DNA of 41,370 nt from contig JAGDBD010000075.1 in assembly GCA_017959225.1 (NCBI GenBank), positions 1 through 41,370 of the forward strand, written 5' to 3'. Shown here piece by piece: positions 16,276 through 23,799 of this stretch (position 1 is its first letter; every line of letters starts with the position of its first letter). Made by a program: the position numbers and the translations under genes. This stretch comes from Fibrobacter sp. (lineage in GTDB: Bacteria; Fibrobacterota; Fibrobacteria; Fibrobacterales; Fibrobacteraceae). Below the pieces are notes generated by a model that saw only the letters and a list, made by a program, of their open reading frames with translations, was not told the origin of the DNA and searched no databases.

Positions 16276-16281
16276 TATATG
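16276..16281 (+). promoter_or_regulatory. Start-adjacent -10-like box
   Basis: TATATG within TTTTATATGTTT lies nine bases before the ATG at 16291. No Shine-Dalgarno site is present. The ATG inside this box is itself in frame with the gene, which is one reason automated starts here may be four codons too early. Confidence 0.45.
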
Positions 16282-16290
16282 TTTAGTCCT

Positions 16291-17208
16291 ATGAACTTCA
16301 AAACCATCGTCTTTTCCGCAGCCCTTTGCAGTGCCACCGCCACCTTTGCCGGAGGCCGCTATTGGAATGTGGACGAAGGCGGTACAACAATGAAGTTCCT
16401 TTCCATGTCCACGTCGCCCCGTTCCGCAGCCCTTGCAGGCGCAGGCGTCGCTACCCCTCAAGGCTATTCGGAAGTTTCTCGAAATCCTTTGGCCACCACG
16501 TCTTCGGATAAGGCTCAGGCGGGCATTGAACACATTGTATTTTCGAGCAATGTGGACGCCAAGCTCACTTCGGTATACTTTGGGCTTCCATTTAAATATG
16601 TGAATACAAGTGCCGCAGTCGAATATCTTGGCTATGGCGACATCGAAGGCCGTGACGAAGACGGTTTTAAATTGGAAGATTACGGAGCCATGGCTTGGGC
16701 AGTCCAACTTGGCATCGGTAGCAACCCTTCCATTTTTAACTGGGCGATTTCAGCAAGGTTCGCTTCGCAGACGATCGATAATTCTACAGCGGTCGCAGTC
16801 CTTGCCGATGGCGGTGCAAGTTTTAAGCTGAACCGGTACATTACTTTTGGCGCCACCGTTACAAACTTCGGCTGGGTTTCGGAGTATGAAAGCGAAGAAG
16901 AATCCGCTCCGATGGCTTTGCAAGCGGGCGTTACCGGCACGCATCCGATCTTTGACATTTTCGATTTGGCTATTCACGCCGATGCTTATCGCCGTGCCGA
17001 TTACAATCCGGAATGGCGTTTCGGCGGAGAGCTCCTTTACAAAAAATCCTTGGCGTTCCGAGTCGGTTATGCGTACCGCGACGAAACCGAAAGCGGGATT
17101 TCTGCGGGTCTAGGCATTGTCTTTGGACGTTTCCAATTTGACTATGCCTATGCTTCTAGCCCCGTGCTCGACGGAAACCATCTGTTCCATTTGGGAATCG
17201 GTTTCTAA
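16291..17208 (+). CDS. PorV/PorQ-like outer-membrane beta-barrel protein
   Basis: This 305-residue protein has a signal peptide (MNFKTIVFSAALCSATATFA). The mature part begins GGRYWNVDEGGTTMKFLSMS followed by PRSAALAGAGVATP, the pattern seen in PorV/PorQ family proteins. Alternating beta strands run through to a C-terminal Phe (HLFHLGIGF), the normal ending for a beta barrel. PorV and PorQ act in surface attachment of type IX secretion substrates in Bacteroidetes; other members of the wider family are of unknown role, so a type IX function is inference. ATG at 16291 is chosen over 16279 because the signal peptide then starts normally and 16279 lies within the AT box. Confidence 0.75.
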   Translation: MNFKTIVFSAALCSATATFAGGRYWNVDEGGTTMKFLSMSTSPRSAALAGAGVATPQGYSEVSRNPLATTSSDKAQAGIEHIVFSSNVDAKLTSVYFGLPFKYVNTSAAVEYLGYGDIEGRDEDGFKLEDYGAMAWAVQLGIGSNPSIFNWAISARFASQTIDNSTAVAVLADGGASFKLNRYITFGATVTNFGWVSEYESEEESAPMALQAGVTGTHPIFDIFDLAIHADAYRRADYNPEWRFGGELLYKKSLAFRVGYAYRDETESGISAGLGIVFGRFQFDYAYASSPVLDGNHLFHLGIGF

Positions 17209-17215
17209 ATAAGTT

Positions 17216-17221
17216 TATATT
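17216..17221 (+). promoter_or_regulatory. Start-adjacent -10-like box
   Basis: TATATT within GTTTATATTTTT lies eight bases before the ATG at 17230, in the 21-base gap after the barrel gene. No Shine-Dalgarno site is present, so a leaderless internal promoter is predicted. Confidence 0.55.
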
Positions 17222-17229
17222 TTTAAAGT

Positions 17230-17997
17230 ATGGGTTTGAACGAGAATTTTGCCCGGTGGTATGACGACGACGGCTTTACTTTCCACGTGGAAACGCGCAT
17301 CCCTTTTACGCAGTGCGGTCCCGATGGAAAAATGTCGCTATTCGATTTTTTACGTCTAACCACCGACATTTCTACCGAAGATGTCCGTTTACGCGGTACA
17401 TCCATGGGCTTTTTGGCCTCTCACAATATTGCCCGCGTTGTAGCCAGAAATTCTTTCCGGTTTCATCGCATGCCGACTATCGACGAAAGAATCGAAGTCG
17501 TCACCGCCGAATCCAAAGCGGAGTCTTTTCAATTCAATCGTCACTATCAAGTGTTTGACAGCGAAAAGAACCTGCTCATTTCGGGATCTTCCAAATGGAT
17601 GATCACCTCGTTTGATACTCGGAAAATTTTACCCACCAAAACCATCGAAAGTTTTCGAAAGCTGAACCCAGAAGTGCTTCCCAAGCCCGATTGTCTTCCC
17701 TGCGGTAAAATTCTCGAACCTGAAAAGATGGAAAAGATCGGGGAACAGACCATTCGACGGTCGAACCTCGACGGAAACAATCACACGGACAATGCGTTTT
17801 ACGCTGCCTTTGTCATGAGTTTTTTGCCGGACGAATATGCTTCCAAACCGCTTATTGACTTCCGAATCAATTACTCCAAGGAAGCGCTTTACGGAGAAAC
17901 CTTGGAGCTCTTCATGGCGAAGTCCGCTGAAAACCGCGTAATCGTCACCGGAAAGAAGCAAGACGGAATCTCTTTTGTGAGCGAACTCACTTTTTAG
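17230..17997 (+). CDS. Acyl-ACP thioesterase
   Basis: This 255-residue protein belongs to the acyl-ACP thioesterase family (FatA/FatB-like, double hot-dog fold). The N-terminal hot dog has the FLRLTTDISTEDVRLRG helix and SKWMITS strand. The second repeat carries the catalytic-region pattern LDGNNHTDNAFY, which aligns with the Asn-x-His segment of plant and bacterial enzymes. It releases free fatty acids from acyl carrier protein. It lies upstream of a deacetylase-like gene, an acyl-activating enzyme, fabF and fabV, so chain release and chain synthesis are encoded together. A weak terminator directly follows. Confidence 0.88.
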   Translation: MGLNENFARWYDDDGFTFHVETRIPFTQCGPDGKMSLFDFLRLTTDISTEDVRLRGTSMGFLASHNIARVVARNSFRFHRMPTIDERIEVVTAESKAESFQFNRHYQVFDSEKNLLISGSSKWMITSFDTRKILPTKTIESFRKLNPEVLPKPDCLPCGKILEPEKMEKIGEQTIRRSNLDGNNHTDNAFYAAFVMSFLPDEYASKPLIDFRINYSKEALYGETLELFMAKSAENRVIVTGKKQDGISFVSELTF

Positions 17998-18020
17998 CCG
18001 CGGACATTCCACGGCTTTTT
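17996..18020 (+). terminator. Weak terminator-like hairpin after the thioesterase gene
   Basis: AGCCG (overlapping the TAG stop) pairs with CGGCT, with a further GG/CC inside, and is followed by five T residues and CTATTTT. The stem is short, so read-through into the next gene is likely. Confidence 0.45.
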
Positions 18021-18054
18021 CTATTTTGCGCACCATTAAAATAGGAGAACAGGA

Positions 18055-18903
18055 ATGGAACTTAACAAAGACATTGCCGATATTTCTGCCGCCGAAGCAG
18101 AAAATTTCAAAGGCAAAAGATTTATTCTCTGCTATCACGACTATAACATCAAGAACTTTGAAAGCGCCCTGGTTCAAATCGAAAAGATTACCAAGGTGGT
18201 AGGTTCCCCTATTTCCATCGCAGTGGTCCCGGCTATCGGCGCCGCTCCGGAAGATGAACGCGAACGTTTTTGCGAGTCCATTGACAAGCTCAAGGCCGAC
18301 GGTCATGAACTTCTGTTGCACGGAGCCCGTCATGCGGCAAACCTCGGCAAGGAACGCTCGGTCTTCGGAAAGAGCGCCCTCATGTTCTCCAATAACGTGG
18401 CAGAATTCGCCGGTTTAAACGAAGAAGAATCCCAGGCGCTTCTCGACCGTTCCATTGCCCTTTGGCACGCTCTTGGACAAGAAGAACTCCCCATCGGCTA
18501 CGTTCCGCCTGCCTGGTACGACAATAACTATCTCAAAGACCAGATCCTCGCCAAGTTTAAAACTTACGAAGACCGCACCACGATTTACAAAAAAAGCGAT
18601 CTGATCGTTTCTGTGAACGAAGACGCTGAAGAAGCCGAAGAAAGCGCGGAAAAAACGGAAGAACAGTCCAAGGAAGAAAACACCGAAAAGTTCCTTTCCT
18701 TCGGCATCAGCTTCGCAGGCCTTCCGGACATTTCGCTCGGCGTGGCGCAGACCTCTGCCTGCCTGACCATCCAGGCTCCTATCGGAACTCCCCGTTTGAC
18801 GATTCACCACGTGGACTTCACCTCTATCGGAGAAACCCGCGTGATGAACCTCATCCGCTATGCGATGTCCAAACGCGAAAAAATTTTCTACCGAGATCTT
18901 TAA
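18055..18903 (+). CDS. Polysaccharide deacetylase-like protein (DUF2334 type)
   Basis: This 282-residue protein lacks a signal peptide. The N-terminal half resembles DUF2334/polysaccharide deacetylase-like domains: CYHDYN (about residue 25), AVVPAIG, ELLLHGARH (His pair near 83-87) and a later GYVPPAWY. These motifs fit metal-dependent carbohydrate esterase-4 relatives, but the exact substrate is unknown. Residues about 185-220 form a very acidic Glu-rich insertion. The start has an excellent site (AGGAGAACAGGA). It lies between the thioesterase and acyl-ligase genes, which raises, without proving, a role on a lipid-linked sugar. Confidence 0.72.
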   Translation: MELNKDIADISAAEAENFKGKRFILCYHDYNIKNFESALVQIEKITKVVGSPISIAVVPAIGAAPEDERERFCESIDKLKADGHELLLHGARHAANLGKERSVFGKSALMFSNNVAEFAGLNEEESQALLDRSIALWHALGQEELPIGYVPPAWYDNNYLKDQILAKFKTYEDRTTIYKKSDLIVSVNEDAEEAEESAEKTEEQSKEENTEKFLSFGISFAGLPDISLGVAQTSACLTIQAPIGTPRLTIHHVDFTSIGETRVMNLIRYAMSKREKIFYRDL

Positions 18904-18924
18904 TTTCGGCAAGTCCAGGTTTAT

Positions 18925-20619
18925 ATGAATCTTCTCTTAAATTTCATCGATCGCATCGATTACAGCTCTTATGAAGACCTGTATGCGAACTTTAAAATTC
19001 ATGTACCGGAAAGTTTCAACTTCGCCTATGACGTCGTAGACGTTTACGCCGAAAAGGAACCAAAGAAAGAAGCTCTCGTCTGGTGCGACGACAACGATGA
19101 AAAACACATTTTCACCTTTAAGGACCTTTCCCTCGCATCCAAGCGCACGGCAAACTTCTTAAAGATGCACGGAATCCAGAAGGGCGACCGCGTGCAGCTC
19201 ATGCTTCGCCGCCGCTACGAATTCTGGTTCTTCCTCCTTGCGTTGCACCGTATCGGAGCTATCGCCGTACCAGCGACGAACATGCTCACGGCAGCAGACC
19301 TCGAATACCGCTTCAACGCAGCAGAGATCAAAATGGTCGTCGCCTATGACGACCCTGCTATGCAGAAGGAAATCGAAACTGCCCGTGCCAAGTCCCCATC
19401 CGTAGAGACTCTTGTCGCAGTCGGTCAGCCGCGCCAAGGTTGGATTTCTTTTTACGACGATTACGAAATCTGCTCGTCCAAGTTCGAACGTCCGTCCGGT
19501 GATGACGCAATTTTGAACGATGACATCATGGTCATCTACTTCACCAGCGGAACTTCCAGCAATCCGAAGATGGTGGCCCACACCTTTACCTACCCCCTCG
19601 GTCACATCGTTACCGCCAAGTACTGGCAAAACGTGGTCGATGGCGGACGTCATTTGACTGTGGCGGAAACCGGTTGGGCAAAGGCTCTCTGGGGAAAAAT
19701 CTACGGTCAGTGGCTTGCAGGCAGTGCCGTGTTCACTTACGACATGAACACCTTTATTCCGGGCAAACTTCTTGAAAAGATGTCGGATTATAAAATCACC
19801 ACGTTCTGCGCTCCGCCGACCGTGTACCGCTATTTACTTCAGCACGACCTTTCCAAGTACGACCTTTCAAACCTCACCTACTGCGTCACGGCGGGTGAAG
19901 CTTTGAACTTAGATATTTACAACCGCTGGCTCGAAAAGACCGGTCTCCGTTTGCACGAAGGCTACGGTCAAACGGAAGTCACCCTTTCCGAAGGCAATTA
20001 TCCGTGGATGGATCCCCGTCCAGGTTCCATGGGAAAACCTTCTCCGGGCTACCGCATCGAAATCGTTCGAACAGATGGAACTCCTTGCGATGACGAAGAA
20101 GTAGGTGAAATCATTATTCGGATCGATGGCGGAAAACCCTTCGGCATGTTTGGCGGCTATTACAAAGATCCGGAACGCACCGAAAAAGTCTTTGAAGGTG
20201 GAGTCTACCACACCGGAGATACCGCTTGGCGGGACAAGGATGGTTACTGCTGGTTCATCGGACGTACCGATGACCTGATCAAGAGCTCCGGTTACCGCAT
20301 TAGCCCCTTTGAAGTGGAAGAAGTTCTGCTTAAACATCCGGCGGTGATGGAAGTTGCCGTGACCGGTGTCGAAGACGCTTCTCGCGGTCAAGCGATCAAA
20401 GCGACCATCGTTCTGCAAAAGGGTTACGAAGCTTCAAAGGAACTGGCAAAAGACATTCAGCTTTTCACAAAGAAAGTAGCCGCTTCTTACAAGAGTCCGC
20501 GAATCATTGATTTCGTCACGGAACTCCCGAAGACCATCAGCGGAAAAATCCGCCGCGCCACGATCCGTGAAAAAGACAAACAAGACCAACAAAAAAGCGA
20601 CGCAGAAAAGGCAAACTAA
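18925..20619 (+). CDS. AMP-forming acyl-CoA synthetase-like ligase
   Basis: This 564-residue member of the ANL adenylating superfamily is closest in style to acetyl-CoA or medium-chain acyl-CoA synthetases. Motifs: P-loop TSGTSSNPK (about 206), GYGQTE (about 345), YHTGD followed by GRTDDLIKSSGYRISPFEVE (about 430-470), and the C-terminal catalytic Lys in TISGKIRRA (about 537). It activates a carboxylic acid as acyl-AMP and usually forms acyl-CoA. Cultured Fibrobacter succinogenes needs exogenous volatile fatty acids, so activation of such acids is an attractive role, but the substrate is not readable here. The start ATG is inside TTTATATG and has no Shine-Dalgarno site; fabF follows six bases after its stop. 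Confidence 0.88.
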   Translation: MNLLLNFIDRIDYSSYEDLYANFKIHVPESFNFAYDVVDVYAEKEPKKEALVWCDDNDEKHIFTFKDLSLASKRTANFLKMHGIQKGDRVQLMLRRRYEFWFFLLALHRIGAIAVPATNMLTAADLEYRFNAAEIKMVVAYDDPAMQKEIETARAKSPSVETLVAVGQPRQGWISFYDDYEICSSKFERPSGDDAILNDDIMVIYFTSGTSSNPKMVAHTFTYPLGHIVTAKYWQNVVDGGRHLTVAETGWAKALWGKIYGQWLAGSAVFTYDMNTFIPGKLLEKMSDYKITTFCAPPTVYRYLLQHDLSKYDLSNLTYCVTAGEALNLDIYNRWLEKTGLRLHEGYGQTEVTLSEGNYPWMDPRPGSMGKPSPGYRIEIVRTDGTPCDDEEVGEIIIRIDGGKPFGMFGGYYKDPERTEKVFEGGVYHTGDTAWRDKDGYCWFIGRTDDLIKSSGYRISPFEVEEVLLKHPAVMEVAVTGVEDASRGQAIKATIVLQKGYEASKELAKDIQLFTKKVAASYKSPRIIDFVTELPKTISGKIRRATIREKDKQDQQKSDAEKAN

Positions 20620-20624
20620 GATTT

Positions 20625-21875
20625 ATGAATAAAAGACGAATTGTGATCACCGGCATGGGAGCAGTCACCCCTATCGGAAAGACCGTTCCCTCCATGTGGC
20701 AATCCATTCAACAGGGAAAAAGCGGGGTCGCTCCGATTACGCTTTTTGATGCCAGTAATTCTTCCGTAAAAATCGCTGCCGAAATCAAGGATTTTAAACC
20801 GGAAGAACACGGAATCGATCCGAAAGAAGCGCGCCGCATGGCTCGTTTTACACAATTCCTGCTTGCCGCTGCGAACGAAGCTGTTGCCGATGCAAAGCTT
20901 TCCAAAGAAGATCTCGCCGGTGAAAAAACCGGAATCGTCGCCGGAAACGGCCTTAGCGGCATGGACATTATCGACGCTTCCTACTCCAAGTATCTCGAAA
21001 GCGGTAAACGCAGAGCTTCGCCGCTTGCCATGCCCGAACTGATCGCAAACGAAGCTTGCGCAAACGTTTCGATCGCACTCGGCATTACAGGATCTGCATG
21101 GACAATCGCAACGGCCTGCGCTTCGGGCACCGACGCTCTGGGACTCGCCTTCGACACGATCCGCTCCGGACGTTTGGACATTTGCCTCGCAGGAGGCTCC
21201 GAAAGCGGCGTTACCGAATTCTCCATTAAAAGCTTTGCAGCCATGCATGCCCTCACCGACAAATTCAACGATGCTCCGGAAAAGGCTTCCCGCCCGTTCG
21301 ACAAGGATCGCTCCGGATTTGTAATGGGCGAAGGCGGAGGCGTTCTCGTTCTCGAAGAACTTGAGCACGCTAAAGCTCGTGGTGCACACATTTACGCAGA
21401 ACTCGCAGGCTATGGCGCATCTGCAGATGCATACCACATTACAAGCCCACGTCCCGGTGGAGAAACCTGTGCAAAGGCTTTGACCCGCGCCATCCAGGAT
21501 GCAGGCATTGCGCCGACGGACATCGATTATTACAATGCCCACGGCACATCCACCCATCTGAACGATTCCACCGAAACGGCAATGCTCAAAGCGGCTCTCG
21601 GCGACCATGCGTACAAAATCAAAGTTTCTAGCACAAAGAGCATGACCGGGCACTGCGTAGGCGCTGCAGGCGCAATCGAAGCCATCATTTCGACTCTCGC
21701 CATTACGCATTCCTATTTCCCGGCTACCATCAATCTCGACACTCCGGATGACGACTGCGATCTCGATTACGTTCCAAATGTAGGCATTGCAGGCAACATC
21801 AACTGCGCCGCTTCCGCTTCTCTCGGATTCGGCGGTCACAACGGTGTCGTCATCATCAAAAAATTTCAAGACTAA
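20625..21875 (+). CDS. fabF: 3-oxoacyl-ACP synthase II
   Basis: This 416-residue condensing enzyme elongates acyl-ACP with malonyl-ACP. The catalytic triad is visible: Cys in TACASGTD (about 165), His in NAHGTST (about 305) and His in MTGHCVGAAGA (about 341). GFGGHN near the C terminus completes the family signature. The length is normal for FabF. It starts six bases after the ligase gene and is followed by fabV, giving condensation and enoyl reduction steps of fatty-acid elongation side by side. The ketoreductase, dehydratase and ACP genes are not in the window. Confidence 0.94.
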   Translation: MNKRRIVITGMGAVTPIGKTVPSMWQSIQQGKSGVAPITLFDASNSSVKIAAEIKDFKPEEHGIDPKEARRMARFTQFLLAAANEAVADAKLSKEDLAGEKTGIVAGNGLSGMDIIDASYSKYLESGKRRASPLAMPELIANEACANVSIALGITGSAWTIATACASGTDALGLAFDTIRSGRLDICLAGGSESGVTEFSIKSFAAMHALTDKFNDAPEKASRPFDKDRSGFVMGEGGGVLVLEELEHAKARGAHIYAELAGYGASADAYHITSPRPGGETCAKALTRAIQDAGIAPTDIDYYNAHGTSTHLNDSTETAMLKAALGDHAYKIKVSSTKSMTGHCVGAAGAIEAIISTLAITHSYFPATINLDTPDDDCDLDYVPNVGIAGNINCAASASLGFGGHNGVVIIKKFQD

Positions 21876-21897
21876 CTCAAGGAACAAGGAATAAATC

Positions 21898-23091
21898 ATG
21901 ATTATTAAGCCTCTCATTCGTAGCAACATGTGCATCAATGCGCACCCCATCGGATGCGCAAAAGATGTGGAACATCAGATTGCCTACGTTGAAAAGAAGG
22001 CAAAGGAACGCGGTTCTCTTCCGAACGCCCCGAAGAACGTCCTCGTCCTCGGTTGCTCTACCGGCTATGGTCTTGCAAGCCGCATTTCCGCGGCATTTGA
22101 ATGCGGAGCAAATACCATTGGAGTTTCTTTCGAAAAAGAAGGTACCATCGACAAGAGCGGTACTCCGGGCTGGTACAACAACATGGCTTTTGACCGCGCC
22201 GCCAAGGCAAAAGGCCTCGGATCCATCACGTTCAACGGAGACGCTTTCTCCGACGAAATGCGCAAGCAGGTAATCGAAGCTTCCAAGCAGTTTGGCAAGT
22301 TCGACCTGGTGATTTACAGCGTGGCAAGCGCAGTCCGCGTAGATCCTGTAAGCGGCGAAAAGTATCGCAGCGTTTTAAAGCCCCTTGAAAAAACCTTCTC
22401 CGGTGCCACCATGGATGTTGTCTCCGGAAAGTTCTCCATCATTACTGCCGAAGTCGCAAATGAAGAAGAAAAGCGTCAAACGGTAAAAGTCATGGGTGGC
22501 GAAGACTGGGCTCGTTGGATCAAGCAACTCTCCGAAGCAGGCGTTCTCGCCGAAGGCGTAAAGACTGTAGCCTATTCCTATATCGGACCGACCTACACCC
22601 ACGCCATCTACCGTGACGGCACCATCGGCGCTGCCAAAAAAGACATCGAACGCACCGCCCGCGAACTGGATGCGGAACTCAAAAAGACCCTGAACGGCGA
22701 AGCTTACATCTCCGTGAACAAGGGTCTCGTCACCCGTTCTTCCGCAGTCATTCCTCTGATTCCGCTCTACATTTCTATCCTCTTCAAAATCATGAAGAAG
22801 AACGGAACTCACGAAGGTTGCATTGAACAGATGGAACGTCTTTTCGCAGAACGCCTTTACACGGGTTCCGAAGTCCCCACCGACGAAGAACACCGCATCC
22901 GTATCGACGAACTGGAACTCGACCCGAAAGTTCAGGAAGAAGTCGCCAAGTACATGCCGATCGTAAATGAAGACAACATTGCCGAACTCGGAGACATCGA
23001 AGGCTATCGCCACGACTTCCTCGCCACCAACGGTTTCGACATCGAAGGCGTTGATTACACACAAGACGTCGCTCGAATGGACACCATCTAA
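21898..23091 (+). CDS. fabV: Trans-2-enoyl-ACP/CoA reductase, FabV type
   Basis: This 397-residue enzyme is the FabV class of NADH-dependent enoyl reductase, which is longer than FabI. Signatures are the N-terminal NAHPIGC, the nucleotide-binding VLGCSTGYGLASR (about 47-59), and the Y-x8-K active site in YRDGTIGAAK (Tyr about 238). It performs the last reduction of each elongation cycle. FabV enzymes are known to resist triclosan in other bacteria. The start has AAGGA seven bases upstream. A terminator follows at 23120, closing the lipid cluster. Confidence 0.95.
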   Translation: MIIKPLIRSNMCINAHPIGCAKDVEHQIAYVEKKAKERGSLPNAPKNVLVLGCSTGYGLASRISAAFECGANTIGVSFEKEGTIDKSGTPGWYNNMAFDRAAKAKGLGSITFNGDAFSDEMRKQVIEASKQFGKFDLVIYSVASAVRVDPVSGEKYRSVLKPLEKTFSGATMDVVSGKFSIITAEVANEEEKRQTVKVMGGEDWARWIKQLSEAGVLAEGVKTVAYSYIGPTYTHAIYRDGTIGAAKKDIERTARELDAELKKTLNGEAYISVNKGLVTRSSAVIPLIPLYISILFKIMKKNGTHEGCIEQMERLFAERLYTGSEVPTDEEHRIRIDELELDPKVQEEVAKYMPIVNEDNIAELGDIEGYRHDFLATNGFDIEGVDYTQDVARMDTI

Positions 23092-23119
23092 GCCGTTAGA
23101 AAGCTCTTCAAGAGAAAAG

Positions 23120-23144
23120 ACCGTCCACGTCGGGCGGTTTTTTT
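23120..23144 (+). terminator. Terminator after fabV
   Basis: ACCGTCC pairs with GGGCGGT around ACGTC and is followed by seven T residues. It closes the operon about 30 bases after the fabV stop codon. A TTTATATT box directly after it may start the next gene's transcript. Confidence 0.88.
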
Positions 23145-23179
23145 ATATTAAAAACAGGAGCTCAAGATGGAGGTTTACC

Positions 23180-23545
23180 ATGGTTCTCGACATTGGACGC
23201 ATCGATAGCTGGAACGCATCCAAGCATACCGGCACAATCTATTCCGACGCCACCCACAAAACCTACACGGTCGATAAAAGCGCATTCGGTCGCATTCCGC
23301 GAGAACCGATCCTCGGAGATATCGTCACCATCGACACGCTCGTTCCACGGTCAGGGAACAAGGTCGAAACAGCCCGCATCCGCGGACTCGTCCCTCAAAA
23401 ATCCAATTTCGGAGCGATTCTCGGTGTCATCCTCTTTTTTGCAGCGGTCTTCTTCATCTGGAAGTCCGGCGTTCTCGAAGCCTTTGACATCGTCAAAACG
23501 GAACCTCCCGTTAAGCTGGAAGCCCCGAGCCTTCTCCACCGCTAG
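23180..23545 (+). CDS. Cold-shock-like (OB-fold) protein with a C-terminal membrane segment
   Basis: This 121-residue protein begins with a region resembling a cold-shock domain: GRIDSWNASKHTGTIYSD recalls the GxVKWFNxxKGFGFI motif, and GDIVTIDT matches the domain's later strand. The aromatic RNA-binding residues of true CspA are only partly kept, so nucleic-acid binding is uncertain. One membrane helix follows (about residues 78-100, GAILGVILFFAAVFFIW), then a short Pro-rich tail. The start at 23180 is set by GGAGG six bases upstream; the frame is open further upstream into fabV's end but that extension has no support. It is transcribed alone between two terminators. Confidence 0.72.
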   Translation: MVLDIGRIDSWNASKHTGTIYSDATHKTYTVDKSAFGRIPREPILGDIVTIDTLVPRSGNKVETARIRGLVPQKSNFGAILGVILFFAAVFFIWKSGVLEAFDIVKTEPPVKLEAPSLLHR

Positions 23546-23568
23546 CGGTCGTCCTTTTTGCACAAAAA

Positions 23569-23593
23569 AAGCCCCCGAGATCATCGGAGGCTT
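23569..23593. terminator. Bidirectional terminator
   Basis: AAGCC-CCGA pairs with TCGG-GGCTT around GATCA. On the plus strand it ends in GATTTTT and serves the cold-shock-like gene; on the minus strand it ends in a run of seven T residues and serves tRNA-Gly. Confidence 0.85.
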
Positions 23594-23602
23594 GATTTTT
23601 AG

Positions 23603-23674
23603 AGCGGCGGACCGGGATCGAACCGGCAACCATTAGCTTGGAAGGCTAAAGCTCTACCATTGAGCTACCGCCGC
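23603..23674 (-). tRNA. tRNA-Gly (anticodon TCC)
   Basis: On the minus strand the cloverleaf has the acceptor stem GCGGCGG / CCGCCGC, D arm TAGCTCAATGGTAGAGC, anticodon stem TTAGC / GCTAA with loop CTTCCAA (anticodon at 23642-23640), and T arm CCGG-TTCGATC-CCGG. The discriminator base is T and no CCA is encoded. It is divergent from infC. Confidence 0.97.
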
Positions 23675-23684
23675 AGCACTCCCA

Positions 23685-23712
23685 ATTATACAAAATTTAG
23701 GCTTTTTTCCAA
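23685..23712 (-). promoter_or_regulatory. tRNA-Gly promoter
   Basis: TTGGAA (23712-23707) and a perfect TATAAT (23690-23685) are 16 bases apart on the minus strand, with the tRNA starting ten bases later. Confidence 0.8.
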
Positions 23713-23731
23713 TGGGGAAGCCGTCGAAAAG

Positions 23732-23760
23732 TTGAAGTTTTCTATCCGATTTGCTAAATT
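23732..23760 (+). promoter_or_regulatory. infC operon promoter
   Basis: TTGAAG (23732-23737) and TAAATT (23755-23760) are separated by 17 bases. The predicted start near 23767 gives a leader of about 33 bases, too short for a long structured L20 leader, so the autoregulatory pseudoknot seen in some other bacteria is not evident. Confidence 0.62.
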
Positions 23761-23799
23761 TTCGTCGCAAAACATCACCACTATCATGAGGTAGCATAC

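Noticed and set aside
20616-21950. A 444-codon minus-strand open frame opposite fabF
   Set aside because: It mirrors a well-supported fabF and its product has low-complexity Cys/Gly/Ser/Ala composition and no motif.
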